Assembly: GCF_009862265.1 (NCBI RefSeq)
Contig: NZ_WWGX01000038.1
Coordinates: 113,570 to 177,569, forward strand
Origin: Streptomyces sp. SID8352
GTDB lineage: Bacteria; Actinomycetota; Actinomycetes; Streptomycetales; Streptomycetaceae
DNA: 64,000 nucleotides
Direction: 5' to 3'
The position numbers were made by a program, and so were the translations under genes. The notes beneath the pieces were generated by a model. That model was not told where the DNA came from, ran no database searches, and saw only the letters and a program-made list of their open reading frames with translations. This document shows, in pieces, positions 36,550-45,763 of the stretch; within the stretch, counting starts at the first letter, position 1, and each line of letters opens with the position of its first letter.

Positions 36550-37633
36550 CCAGCCCCCGCGCCGTGCGGACGGCGGCGACGGCCCAGGCGGCGACCAGGA
36601 GCGCGAACAGGGCGGCCGCCAGCGCCCCGTAGACCGCCAGCCCGGTGCGCTGGGCCAGCGCCTCGGCACCGGTCACACAGGTGCCCACCGGGAAGGTGAA
36701 CGACCACCACGTCATCGAGAAGCCCATGCCCCGCCGCCGGGCCCGGACCACGTGCGCGCCCGCCAGGCACAGCCACATCAGCGCGAAGCCCATCACCGGC
36801 ACTCCGTACAGCACGGCCAGCACCCCGAAGCCCGTCGCGTACGGAGCGGACACGACCCCGGGCGCCGCGTCCGCGAAGCGTCCCGCGGCCGTGGTCGACT
36901 GCCCGAGCGGCCCCAGCACCAGGAACAGCGACGGGGTCAGCGCCAGCGGCAGCGGTCCGCCGGTGAGCAGCCGCCCGAAGACCACCGGCAGCGTCACCAG
37001 GGTGGCGAGCAGGCTCAGCCCGAACATCGCGACACAGGCCAGCAGCAGTGTCGCCCGGGGCTGTCCCGCCGGGAGGTGGGGGACCAGGGCGGGCCCCACG
37101 GCCGCCGAGACCATCGGTGCCACCAGCGGCAGCAGCCACACCGGGCTCGCCTGCCCCGGCTCGATCCGGTGCCGCACGGCCATCAGATACGGGACGGCCA
37201 CCGCCGCCGCGAGCCCGACGGCGGTACCGGCGGTGAACAGCACCGCGTCCAGGGCCACCGCCGCCGGCAGCCCGATCCAGTCCCGGCCGACCGCCAGGGT
37301 GCCCCCGCCGACCGCCAGCAGCGCCATCGACAGGCAGCCGTAGAACGGGGCCGCCCCGGGGTCGAGGAGATGCGCGCGCGCCCGGTCCCCGTGGTGGCGC
37401 CAGTGCAGCGACCGGGCGGCCAGCAGCACCACCAGCATGACCAGCGACAGCGCCCACAGCGACGTGCACAGGACCCGCAGGCCCGGCACCCGCCAGGGGA
37501 GCCCGGCGCCCGCCGTGCCGACGATGGAGGTGCCCATGACGCACGCGTACCAGTTGGGCCCCAGATGGCGCACCGCCGGGGCCCGGGGGACCGGGGCCGG
37601 GCGGACGGGCTGGGGCGGAGCTGCGGTGACCAT
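36476..37633 (-). CDS. TDT-family transporter (tellurite resistance/C4-dicarboxylate type)
   Basis: A 385-residue integral membrane protein with about ten hydrophobic segments. The start of the fold, LGPNWYACVMGTSIVGTAGAGLP, and later FSMTWWSFTFPVGTCVTGAEAL are the family signatures of TehA/Mae1-like transporters and anion channels. It is divergent from a LysR regulator with a 70-bp gap and convergent with, and overlapping, the metal-receptor gene. Substrate may be an organic anion or sulfite; not shown. Confidence 0.87.
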   Translation of the reverse strand: MVTAAPPQPVRPAPVPRAPAVRHLGPNWYACVMGTSIVGTAGAGLPWRVPGLRVLCTSLWALSLVMLVVLLAARSLHWRHHGDRARAHLLDPGAAPFYGCLSMALLAVGGGTLAVGRDWIGLPAAVALDAVLFTAGTAVGLAAAVAVPYLMAVRHRIEPGQASPVWLLPLVAPMVSAAVGPALVPHLPAGQPRATLLLACVAMFGLSLLATLVTLPVVFGRLLTGGPLPLALTPSLFLVLGPLGQSTTAAGRFADAAPGVVSAPYATGFGVLAVLYGVPVMGFALMWLCLAGAHVVRARRRGMGFSMTWWSFTFPVGTCVTGAEALAQRTGLAVYGALAAALFALLVAAWAVAAVRTARGLVSGALLAGPRPAAGALRPATARTT

Positions 37634-37703
37634 GACTCCACCGTCGCCGCGGCCGGAGCCGCTGACCAGGGACCACGCCCCTATGAGGGCATAAGCTGAC
37701 GTT
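37634..37703. promoter_or_regulatory. Divergent TDT/LysR promoter region
   Basis: Contains CATAA and TTATG halves around 7 bp and an overlapping TATG/CATA repeat close to the LysR start, typical of an autoregulatory LysR site. Confidence 0.45.
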
Positions 37704-38657
37704 ATGAGCAGGAGTGTGAAGGACGGCCGGGAGGGCGGACAGGACGGTCCGCAACGGCACGCGCCGGGTTCGCTGGCGCACCGGGTACCGGACCTCGGGG
37801 CCCTGGAACTGCTGCTGGCGGTGGCCCGCCTGGGCAGCCTCGGCGGGGCCGCGCGCGAGCTGGGCGTCACCCAGCCCGCCGCCAGCAGCCGGATCCGTTC
37901 CATGGAGCGCCAGCTCGGCGTGGCCCTGGTGGACCGCTCGCCGCGCGGGTCCCGGCTCACCGACGCCGGTGCGCTGGTCACCGACTGGGCCCGCCGGATC
38001 GTGGAGGCCGCCGAGGCCTTCGACGCGGGGGCGCAGGCGCTGCGGGACCGACGGGACTCGCGGCTGCGGGTCGCGGCGAGCATGACCATCGCCGAGTACC
38101 TGCTGCCGGGGTGGCTGGTCGCGCTGCGCGCCCAGCTCCCGGACACGGCGGTGTCGCTGCACGCGGGGAACTCCGCGACGGTCGTGGAGCGGCTGCTGAC
38201 CGGCGAGGCCGACCTCGGGTTCGTGGAGGGGGTGAGCGTCGCGCCCGGACTGGACTCCGTGGTCATCGCCCACGACCGGCTGATCGTGGTGACCGCCCCC
38301 GGCCACCCCTGGGCACGCCGTCGGCGCCCGCTCGGCGCCGGGGAACTGGCGGCCACCCCGCTGATCCTGCGGGAGAAGGGCTCGGGCACCCGCCAGGTCC
38401 TGGACACCGCTCTCGGGGGACTGGCCAGACCCCTGATCGAGCTGTCCTCCACCACCGCGGTCAAGGCGGCGGCCGTCGGTGGCGCGGGTCCCGCCGTCCT
38501 GAGCGAACTGGCCGTCGGCGAGGAACTCGCCATGCGCCGCCTGGTGCGGGTCCCCGTCGCGGACATCGCCCTCGCCCGCGACCTCCGGGCCGTCTGGCCC
38601 ACGGGCCACCGTCCCACCGGCCCGGCCCGGCAACTCCTGTCGCTGACGCGGGCGTAG
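37704..38657 (+). CDS. LysR-family transcriptional regulator
   Basis: A 317-residue regulator. The helix-turn-helix is at about residues 35-80 (LELLLAVARLGSLGGAARELGVTQPAASSRIRSMERQLGVALV), followed by an effector domain with REKGSGTRQVLDTALGG. The first ~25 residues are a charged extension. It is divergent from the TDT transporter gene, its probable target. Inducer unknown. Confidence 0.93.
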   Translation: MSRSVKDGREGGQDGPQRHAPGSLAHRVPDLGALELLLAVARLGSLGGAARELGVTQPAASSRIRSMERQLGVALVDRSPRGSRLTDAGALVTDWARRIVEAAEAFDAGAQALRDRRDSRLRVAASMTIAEYLLPGWLVALRAQLPDTAVSLHAGNSATVVERLLTGEADLGFVEGVSVAPGLDSVVIAHDRLIVVTAPGHPWARRRRPLGAGELAATPLILREKGSGTRQVLDTALGGLARPLIELSSTTAVKAAAVGGAGPAVLSELAVGEELAMRRLVRVPVADIALARDLRAVWPTGHRPTGPARQLLSLTRA

Positions 38658-39312
38658 GGGCGGGACGGGACGGGGGCTGCCGGGGGTGGTCCGTCCGGTC
38701 CGGCGCGGCTTCGGGTTCGGGGCGAGGCCACTCAGGGAGCGGCGCGGCTTGGGCTCGGGGCGCCGACCACCCAGGGGGCGGGCGGCTCCGGCGGGCCGCG
38801 GGGCGGGCCCGGGCCGACGGCCGGGCCGGTGGGCCGGTCGTGCGGAGGGGGCGCCCGCGGACGCGGGCAGGAGTCCGTGGCCGACGCCGGAGGCGGGTCG
38901 GGCCGGGGGTCGGGCCGCCGTCGGACGCGGGCGCCCGTGCCCACTCGGCGCCCGGCCCGTCGAGCACCGGGGGGTGATGACGCCTCCACCGCTGCGGCGC
39001 TGCCGCCGAACCCGGGGACGTACCGGCCCCGGGTGTACGGGGCCCGGGTGTACGGGCCCGGGGTGCACGGGGCTCGGCACGGGGCTCGGCACGGGGCCGC
39101 GGGGCCCGTCGGGCCCGGCGTGCCGGACCGGAGGGCGCGGTCCCGGCGCGACCGGTGGGGCGCCATGACGTACGGCTCAACCAGCCCGTCCCGCAAGGAT
39201 GTTGGCGCATGCCGAGTGCGTTCAGGGTGCGTTCCGGGTGCGTTCCGCGAAGGGTTGGCGCGAACCCGCGCGGGTCCGGGGCATACCGCTGCGGCCGCTC
39301 CGGGCGCCGCCC
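38658..39312. repeat. Long intergenic region with short tandem repeats
   Basis: No convincing gene in about 650 bp; open frames here are all G/C artefacts. At 39024-39097 about six diverged units of 12-15 bp are built on CGGGGCCCGGGTGTA and CGGGGCTCGGCA. A second, two-copy imperfect repeat lies at about 38700-38760. Confidence 0.55.
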
Positions 39313-39324
39313 TACAGTGCCGGG
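39313..39324 (+). promoter_or_regulatory. Leaderless promoter -10 element
   Basis: TACAGT ends 6 nt before the ATG of the DUF2510 gene. Confidence 0.5.
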
Positions 39325-40320
39325 ATGAGCATGACGCCCCCGCCCGGCTGGTACCCCGACCCCACGGCCCCGCACCGGGAGCGCTGGTGGGACGGCGCGG
39401 CCTGGACCGGGCACCACCGCGACCCCGGGACCTTCGGACCGCCGCCCGCCCCGGCCGCGCCCCCGGACCCCGGCGGCCCCGGGCGGGGAGGCGGTGACGC
39501 CACCGGCCGGGCCCGGGCCGTCGCCGTCGCGGTCACCGCCGCCGCGGTCGTCACCGCCGTCGTGGTCACGGCCGTCGTCCTCCTCGACCGCGATGGAGCC
39601 TCCGGCGCCTCCGACGACGGGAGCACGCCCCGCTCCGCCCCCGCCGCCACCGGCTCCCCGGCGGGTGAACCGCCCGCGCCCCCGCCGTCCCGCACCGCCC
39701 CCGGCGCCGAGGACCCGACTGCCGCCGAGGACCCGACCGTCGTCGAGGACCCGACCGTCGTCGAGGACCAGCTCAACGGCATCACCTTCCCGCTGCCGCA
39801 GGGCTGGACCCGGCCCCGGTACACCGCCCGGGACGACGTCATGATGACCACCGACGGCACCTACGACTGCCCCGGCGACAGCGGCGTCTGCCACCACGGC
39901 CTCGTCATCTCCCGCACCGTCACCGCCCATGCCGAGGCCACCCCGGAGGAGCTCGCGCTGGAGGACATCCAGGAGGCGGCCGACGACGCCTACGACGAGG
40001 ACCTGATCGGCCGGAAGCCCTACGGCGGCATCGTCTCCCACCGGGTCGTCGGCTCCGGCCAGGTCGCGGTCGCCGGACGCGCCGGGTACTACGTGCGCTG
40101 GCGGGTGACCACGGCCGAGGGCCCCGGCGGCTATGTGCAGTCGACGGTCTTCCCCTCGACCGTCGGCACCGGATCCCCCGTCCTCGTCCGCTACGTCTTC
40201 GACGCCGGGGAGGACGGACCGCCGCCGGCCGGGATGGACCGCATCACCAGGGGCATCCGTCCCATCGGCGACGCGGCCACCGGTGGCGGGGTCGGAAGCG
40301 GTATCGACCGCCCCCGGTGA
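39325..40320 (+). CDS. DUF2510 membrane-anchored protein
   Basis: A 331-residue protein. The N-terminus is a DUF2510 motif (PPPGWYPDPTAPHRERWWDGAAWTGHHR), followed by a Pro-rich linker, one membrane helix (ARAVAVAVTAAAVVTAVVVT), a Pro/Thr/Glu-rich spacer with a repeated DPTVVE unit and an extracytoplasmic domain starting NGITFPLPQGWTRPRY. DUF2510 is common in actinobacterial surface proteins. Function unknown. Confidence 0.82.
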   Translation: MSMTPPPGWYPDPTAPHRERWWDGAAWTGHHRDPGTFGPPPAPAAPPDPGGPGRGGGDATGRARAVAVAVTAAAVVTAVVVTAVVLLDRDGASGASDDGSTPRSAPAATGSPAGEPPAPPPSRTAPGAEDPTAAEDPTVVEDPTVVEDQLNGITFPLPQGWTRPRYTARDDVMMTTDGTYDCPGDSGVCHHGLVISRTVTAHAEATPEELALEDIQEAADDAYDEDLIGRKPYGGIVSHRVVGSGQVAVAGRAGYYVRWRVTTAEGPGGYVQSTVFPSTVGTGSPVLVRYVFDAGEDGPPPAGMDRITRGIRPIGDAATGGGVGSGIDRPR

Positions 40321-40330
40321 CCGCCGCGTC

Positions 40331-41533
40331 CTACAGGAAGGCCCGGCCCTCGCCCCGGTAGGTCGGCACGGCCGCCGTCACCCGGTCCCCCTCCACCAGG
40401 TGCAGGGTGTCGAACCGCTCGCACAGCTCGCCGGCCTTGGCGTGCCGGAACCACACCCGGTCCCCGATCAGCAGGTCGTCGGCGGGGGAGCCGAGCAGCG
40501 GCGTCTGCACCTCACCCGCTCCCTCCAGCGGGTCGAGGCGCAGCCCCGGCGGCAGGTACGGCACCGGCGACCGGTCCGGCCCGGCGGCCCCGGAGGCCGG
40601 GTAGCCGCCGCCCAGCACCGTCACCGCCCCCACCCCCGGTCTGCGCACCACCGGCTGTGCGAACAGCGCCGCCGGACGGCCGGAGAACGACGTGTAGTCG
40701 TCGAACAGCCGCGGCACGTACAGCCCCGACCCGGCGGCGACCTCCGTCACCGCCTCCTCGGCCGCCGTGTGCTGCACACTGCCCGTTCCGCCCCCGTTGA
40801 CGAACTCCAGGTCCGGCACGACCGCCCGCACCGCGCGCACCGCCGCCGCGCGCCGCACCGCCAGCTCCCGCCGGGCGGCGGCCTGCATCAGCCGCACCCC
40901 CTGCGACCGCAGCGGCCTTCCCGCCACCGCGTCCCCCACACCGGCCACATGGCCCTCGTACGCCATGAGCCCGACGACCCGGAAGCCCGGCCGCCGGGCC
41001 ACCGCCCGGGCCAGCTCCGCGAGCTGCGCGGGGGAGTGCAGCGGGGAGCGGCGGGCGCCGATCCGCAGCCGGCCGCCCAGCAGCCGCAGCGAGGTGTCCA
41101 ACTCCAGGCAGACCCGCACCACTTCACGTCCTTCGCCGCGCGCCCCGTCGATCAGCGCGAGCTGCGCGGGATCGTCGACCATCACCGTCACCGCGGCGGC
41201 CAGCGCCGGATCGGAGGTCAGTTCGGCGAAACCGGCGCGGTCCGTCGAGGGGTAGGCGAGCAGCACGTCCCCGATCCCCGAGCGGGCCAGCCAGAGCGAC
41301 TCGGCGAGTGTGAAGGACATGACGCCCGCGAAGCCGTCCCGGGCCAGGATCCGTTCGATCAGCGCCCGGCAGCGCAGCGACTTGGTGGCGACCCGGACCG
41401 GCTTCCCGCCGGCCCGGCGGACCAGATCCGCCGCGTTGGCGTCGAAGGCCTCCAGGTCCACGATCGCCACGGGTGCGTCGAGGTGGGAGGTGGCCCGGTC
41501 GTAACGGGCCCGGTCGGCGGCGCGCGTGCTCAT
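40331..41533 (-). CDS. D-threonine aldolase/alanine racemase N-domain-like PLP enzyme
   Basis: A 400-residue fold-type III PLP enzyme of the amino acid deaminase/D-threonine aldolase group. The PLP lysine is in KPVRVATKSLRCRALI; the barrel continues through GVMSFTLAESLWLARSGIGDVLLAYP and VCLELDTSLRLLGGRLRIG, and the C-terminal domain has a His-containing metal-type motif (DLLIGDRVWFRHAKAGELCERF). Length is right for the family. It stands alone; substrate unknown. Confidence 0.85.
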   Translation of the reverse strand: MSTRAADRARYDRATSHLDAPVAIVDLEAFDANAADLVRRAGGKPVRVATKSLRCRALIERILARDGFAGVMSFTLAESLWLARSGIGDVLLAYPSTDRAGFAELTSDPALAAAVTVMVDDPAQLALIDGARGEGREVVRVCLELDTSLRLLGGRLRIGARRSPLHSPAQLAELARAVARRPGFRVVGLMAYEGHVAGVGDAVAGRPLRSQGVRLMQAAARRELAVRRAAAVRAVRAVVPDLEFVNGGGTGSVQHTAAEEAVTEVAAGSGLYVPRLFDDYTSFSGRPAALFAQPVVRRPGVGAVTVLGGGYPASGAAGPDRSPVPYLPPGLRLDPLEGAGEVQTPLLGSPADDLLIGDRVWFRHAKAGELCERFDTLHLVEGDRVTAAVPTYRGEGRAFL

Positions 41534-41812
41534 GGGCGCAGCCTGCCAGACGGGGCTACCGGAGGGTAGGGGGATGTTCCGGGCCAATGCCACGGGCGCG
41601 CGGACTGGTTCCCCCGGGCGCCGGGGCACGCCGTAGAGTGACGCGCACGCGCGGCGGAACGGCCCCGGGCGGGGTTCTCCCGGGAATCCGCGCCGGGATG
41701 ACGGTCCGTCGGCGCGGGTATGCGTGCCCGGGACGGCCAGTCCGCGCCGGGCCGGGGTGGTGGAGCAGCGGCCCGCGCCGGAGACGGCCGGGCCCGGGGA
41801 AACGGGGGGTGC
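41534..41812. other. Intergenic region, divergent promoters
   Basis: The gap between two divergent genes; no further gene. TAGAGT at about 41635 may be a -10 element. Confidence 0.35.
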
Positions 41813-44407
41813 ATGACCACCGACGCGCGCCGCACCGCCTTCCCGCCACGCGCGAACACCACCACCCCTCCGCCGCCCGCGGCGTCCCCCGCCTCCGGTG
41901 CCGCGTCCCTGCCGGGTGCCGCCGTCGGCGGCCTGCCGACAGGGCCGGGCGGCTGCCCCGACGCGGGTGCGGGAGGGGAGCGGGTCCCGGGTTCCGGGTC
42001 TTCGCCGTGCTCCGGGGCGTCCTCCGCGGCGCCCTCCGGGGCCGGTGCTCCGGCGCCGTCGGACGGCCCGGTTGCCGGCGGGCCCGCGGGCCCGGACGGC
42101 CGCGCGGTTCCCGGGGCCGCGACGGAAGGGGCCTGCGGGCGTCCCGCCGCCGGCCGGACCTCGTCGATGGTCGCGCCCCCGCCGGGGGGCTCCGCCGCCG
42201 CGGGGGCCCGGCCGGGCGGCGGCTCCTGGGGCTCCTCGGGCTCGTCGGCGGTCCCGGGGCTCCGGCTGGCCTCCGGCGGGCCGGAAGTAGGGGCTCCTCC
42301 GGATTCCGCCTCCGCAGCCGGTGCCGTGCCCCCGGCAGTACCGCCGTCGCGGGGGGTGCTCCCTGCCGCCCGTCCGGGCGCCGTGGCCCCGCCGGCTGCC
42401 GTGGGCGGTGGCATACCGGCGGCCCAGGACGGCCGCCCGGTGCTCCGCGCGGAGGGGGCGGCACCCGTCGCCCTCCCACCGCCCCCGGACGGGCCACCGC
42501 GTCCGCCCACTCCTCCCGGGCTCAGGGCCCCGCACCGCCCGGACCGGCCCCCGGCCACCGGCGCGCCCGGCGGGGACGGCCGGACACCTGCCGCCCCTCC
42601 CGGGGACCGGGCGGTCCCCGGGGCCGCCCCGGGGCGGCCGCCGCGGGCTCCGGACACCGGGGGCGTCTGCGGAGGTTCTCTCCCGCCCGACGGCTCCGGC
42701 GCCCCCGGGGAGCACGGCGTGCCGGGTGGCTCCGGTACCTCTGGGAAGCCCGCAGCGCCGGGTGGCTCCGGTACCCCCGGGGAACCGGGCGTGCCCGACG
42801 GCCCCGCGCAGGACGGCCCCCCGTGGCCCGGTCCCGGCGGCGGGCCGCCGGGCGACCGCCGTGGTCTTCCCGCCCCGCCACCGCCGCCCCCCGCCTCCGC
42901 CCGCTTCCCCGACGCCCCGCCGACCGCCGGGCACGACCGGGACGCCCCGTCGCCGGGGGGCGGCACGGACGGGGGAACGACGGAGGCTGCCGTGCCGCGT
43001 CGCCCCTCCGCCCCTCCGCCCCATGGCGCCCGCCCGGTGCCGCCGGGACCGGGCACGCACGGCACGCATGGCTCGCACGACATCCCGGACATCCCGGACA
43101 TCCGGGACGCCCCGGGTGCGCTGTGCCCCCGGCCCGTGGGCCGCTCCGATGCCGTTCCGGCGGCGGACGGCCGGTCCGCCGCGCCCGGGGCCGCCGTACC
43201 GGTCCGGCCCACCGCTCCCCTCGCCCCGCCTCCCGAGGGCCGGGGCTCCCGGCGGGGTGCCACCGCGACCCGGGCCGCCGGGCGCGACGGCGACGCCTAT
43301 CCCGGCGGCGAGCGTGCCCCCGTGCCGCGCCGCCCCTCCGCCCCGGTGCCGTCCCCCCGCCCCGACGCCGCCCCGGCCGCCCGCCGGAGCGCCCCGCCCG
43401 CCCCCGCGCCGCGTCGGGCCCCCGCAATCCCCGGCACCGGCCCCCGGGCCACCGGGCCCGATGGCACCGGCTCCCACCGCCCGTACCCCTCCGCCGCCCC
43501 GGAGTCCCGGGGCTCCGGTCCCCGTGCCCACCGGAAGTGGACCGCCCGCCCCCGGCCACTGCCGGACCCCGACGCCGCCCCGCTGTGGGCCGTGTCCCTC
43601 GGCGAACCCGAGGGGTACGACGGCCGCCTGGCCCGGCCCCGCCGGCTCGGAGCCCGGCTGCGGCCCCGGGCCGTCGCCGCGGCCGTCTGCCTCGTCCTCG
43701 GGCTCGCCCTGCTCACCGGCGCGCTCACCGGGAGCCGGCTCTCCGCCGGGAACGGCGACGGAGCGGCCCGCAGCGCCTTCACCGCCGCCGGGGAGCTGTG
43801 GCACAGCGTCCCCGTCGACCGGCTCTTCCCGCCCACCCTCGCGGGCCGGGGAGCGGGCCCCGGCGGGGCCGACCGCACCTGGACCCGGGTCGCCGTCGCC
43901 CCCGACAGCGGCTGCGCGGGCGCCTTCGACCCCCCGCTCGCCAGGGCCCTCGCCCCCGTCGGCTGCGCCCGCCTGCTGCGCGCCACCTACACCGACGCCA
44001 CCCGGAGCCATGTCACCACCGTCGGCCTGCTCTTCACCGAGGGCGACGCCGCAGCCATGAGCACCCTGGCGCGGCGGTTCGAACGGGAGGAGCTCACCGG
44101 GCGCGCCGACCACGTCCCGATGCCGTACGCCGCCCGGGGCACCGCCGCCGCGCGCTTCGGCCCGGGGCAGCGCGCCTCCTGGACCGTCTCCGTCCTCACC
44201 GACGCCCCCGTCGTCGTCTACGCCGTCTCCGGCTGGGCCGACGGCCGCGCCGTCGAGCGGCCCGTCCCCGCCGGAGAGGCCCTGCGGACCGACGCCGCCA
44301 CCGCCACCGCCCAGGCCGGACTCGGCCACGAGGCGCGGGGCCTCGCCGACCGTGTCGAACGACGGCTGCGCCAGCGGGTCGGCGCGGCCACGGAGCCGCC
44401 CGAGTGA
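41813..44407 (+). CDS. Large Pro/Gly/Ala-rich single-pass membrane protein paired with mycosin
   Basis: An 864-residue protein. About residues 1-610 are low complexity (Pro, Gly, Ala, Arg, Asp) with repeating PGG/GAPG units and no fold; then one membrane helix (AVAAAVCLVLGLALLTGALT) and a ~200-residue extracytoplasmic domain with a conserved core (DSGCAGAFDPPLARALAP, GLLFTEGDAAAM). The ATG follows a run of purines. It overlaps the mycosin gene by GTGA. Similar pairs of Pro-rich membrane protein and mycosin occur in Streptomyces. The length of the disordered part makes the precise start uncertain. Confidence 0.75.
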   Translation: MTTDARRTAFPPRANTTTPPPPAASPASGAASLPGAAVGGLPTGPGGCPDAGAGGERVPGSGSSPCSGASSAAPSGAGAPAPSDGPVAGGPAGPDGRAVPGAATEGACGRPAAGRTSSMVAPPPGGSAAAGARPGGGSWGSSGSSAVPGLRLASGGPEVGAPPDSASAAGAVPPAVPPSRGVLPAARPGAVAPPAAVGGGIPAAQDGRPVLRAEGAAPVALPPPPDGPPRPPTPPGLRAPHRPDRPPATGAPGGDGRTPAAPPGDRAVPGAAPGRPPRAPDTGGVCGGSLPPDGSGAPGEHGVPGGSGTSGKPAAPGGSGTPGEPGVPDGPAQDGPPWPGPGGGPPGDRRGLPAPPPPPPASARFPDAPPTAGHDRDAPSPGGGTDGGTTEAAVPRRPSAPPPHGARPVPPGPGTHGTHGSHDIPDIPDIRDAPGALCPRPVGRSDAVPAADGRSAAPGAAVPVRPTAPLAPPPEGRGSRRGATATRAAGRDGDAYPGGERAPVPRRPSAPVPSPRPDAAPAARRSAPPAPAPRRAPAIPGTGPRATGPDGTGSHRPYPSAAPESRGSGPRAHRKWTARPRPLPDPDAAPLWAVSLGEPEGYDGRLARPRRLGARLRPRAVAAAVCLVLGLALLTGALTGSRLSAGNGDGAARSAFTAAGELWHSVPVDRLFPPTLAGRGAGPGGADRTWTRVAVAPDSGCAGAFDPPLARALAPVGCARLLRATYTDATRSHVTTVGLLFTEGDAAAMSTLARRFEREELTGRADHVPMPYAARGTAAARFGPGQRASWTVSVLTDAPVVVYAVSGWADGRAVERPVPAGEALRTDAATATAQAGLGHEARGLADRVERRLRQRVGAATEPPE

Positions 44408-45651
44408 CCCCCCGCACCGGCCGCCGGGCCACCGCCGGAACCTCCGCGCCCCGTGCCTCCATGCGCCGTGCCTCCGCGTCCCGTGCCGCCGCGCGCCGCG
44501 CCGTCGCCGCCCTGCTGCTGGCCGGCGCCCTCCTGCTCGCCCCGGCCCCCGTCGCGCACGCCGACGGCATACGGGCCAAGCAGTGGGGGCTGACCGCCCT
44601 GCACACCGAGGAGGCATGGCGCACCACCAAGGGCGCCGGGGTCACCGTCGCCGTCCTGGACACCGGTGTCGAGGCGGACCACCCCGACCTCGTCGGCAAC
44701 GTCCTCACCGGCCGTGACCTGGTCGGCTTCGGCGCCCGCCGGGGCGAGCGCTCCTGGGCCCGGCACGGCACCGCCATGGCCGGGATCATCGCCGGCCACG
44801 GCCACGGGCCCGGCAACTCCGAGGGCGTCATGGGGGTCGCCCCCGAGGCGAGGATCCTGCCCGTCCGCGTGATCCTGGAGGACGGCGACCCCTCCCGCGC
44901 GAACGCCCGCAAGACCCGGGGCAACGCCCTGGCCGAGGGCATCCGCTGGGCCGCCGACCACGGCGCGGACGTCATCAACCTCTCCCTGGGCGACGACTCC
45001 GCCTCCGCCCACCCCGAGGCCGCCGAGGACGAGGCCATCCAGTACGCCCTGGCCAAGGACGTGGTCGTGGTCGCCTCGGCCGGAAACGGCGGCGAGAAGG
45101 GCGACCACGTCTCCTACCCGGCCGCCTACCCCGGGGTGATCGCCGCCACCGCCGTCGACCGGTACGGCACCCGCGCCGCCTTCTCCACCCGCCGCTGGTA
45201 CGCCTCCGTCAGCGCGCCCGGCGTCGACGTGATCATCGCCGACCCCGACCACCGCTACTACGAGGGCTGGGGCACCAGCGCCGCCTCCGCCTTCGTCTCC
45301 GGGGCCGTCGCGCTCGTCAAGTCGGCCCACCCCGGGCTGAGCCCCGCCCAGATCAGGACCGTCCTGGAGGAGACCGCCCGCAACGCGCCCGAGGGCGGCC
45401 GGGACGACTCCCGGGGCTTCGGCTTCGTCGACCCCGCCGCCGCCATCAGAGCCGCCGGGCGGCTGTCGCCGAAGACGCCGGGGCCCGCGGCGCACGGGGC
45501 CCGGTACTTCGGGTCCGGACCGCGCGAGGCCGCCCCCGACGACGGGCCCGCCGCCTGGACCGCCCCGCTGGCGGGCGGCGCGGGCGCCGTCCTGATCGCC
45601 GCGGCCGGCGTCCTCTGGCGCACCCGGCGCGAGCCCTCCGACGACCACTGA
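44404..45651 (+). CDS. Mycosin-type subtilase (type VII secretion-associated serine protease)
   Basis: A 415-residue S8 peptidase with Tat/Sec-like signal and C-terminal membrane anchor. The catalytic triad is visible: Asp in VAVLDTGVEADHPDLVGNV, His in WARHGTAMAGIIAGHG and Ser in GWGTSAASAFVSGAVALV. The anchor is AGGAGAVLIAAAGVLW. It lies downstream of, and overlaps, the Pro-rich membrane protein gene. No other ESX components are present in the window, so a link to type VII secretion is by family only. Confidence 0.93.
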   Translation: MTPRTGRRATAGTSAPRASMRRASASRAAARRAVAALLLAGALLLAPAPVAHADGIRAKQWGLTALHTEEAWRTTKGAGVTVAVLDTGVEADHPDLVGNVLTGRDLVGFGARRGERSWARHGTAMAGIIAGHGHGPGNSEGVMGVAPEARILPVRVILEDGDPSRANARKTRGNALAEGIRWAADHGADVINLSLGDDSASAHPEAAEDEAIQYALAKDVVVVASAGNGGEKGDHVSYPAAYPGVIAATAVDRYGTRAAFSTRRWYASVSAPGVDVIIADPDHRYYEGWGTSAASAFVSGAVALVKSAHPGLSPAQIRTVLEETARNAPEGGRDDSRGFGFVDPAAAIRAAGRLSPKTPGPAAHGARYFGSGPREAAPDDGPAAWTAPLAGGAGAVLIAAAGVLWRTRREPSDDH

Positions 45652-45749
45652 GACCCACCACCGCCTGGCCCCGCCCGGCACCTCCTCGACCGGGCTCCCG
45701 GCCGCCACCGGGACCGGGAGGCCGGTGCGGGCCGCCGCCCGTCCCCCGA

Positions 45750-45763
45750 TAGGCTCGGGAACC
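45750..45763 (+). promoter_or_regulatory. Near-leaderless promoter -10 element
   Basis: TAGGCT ends 8 nt before the GTG of the SseB-like gene. Confidence 0.45.

Noticed and set aside
38686..39168. Open frames in the gene-free gap after the LysR gene
   Set aside because: All are Arg/Gly/Pro-rich in several frames with no start site or conserved motif.
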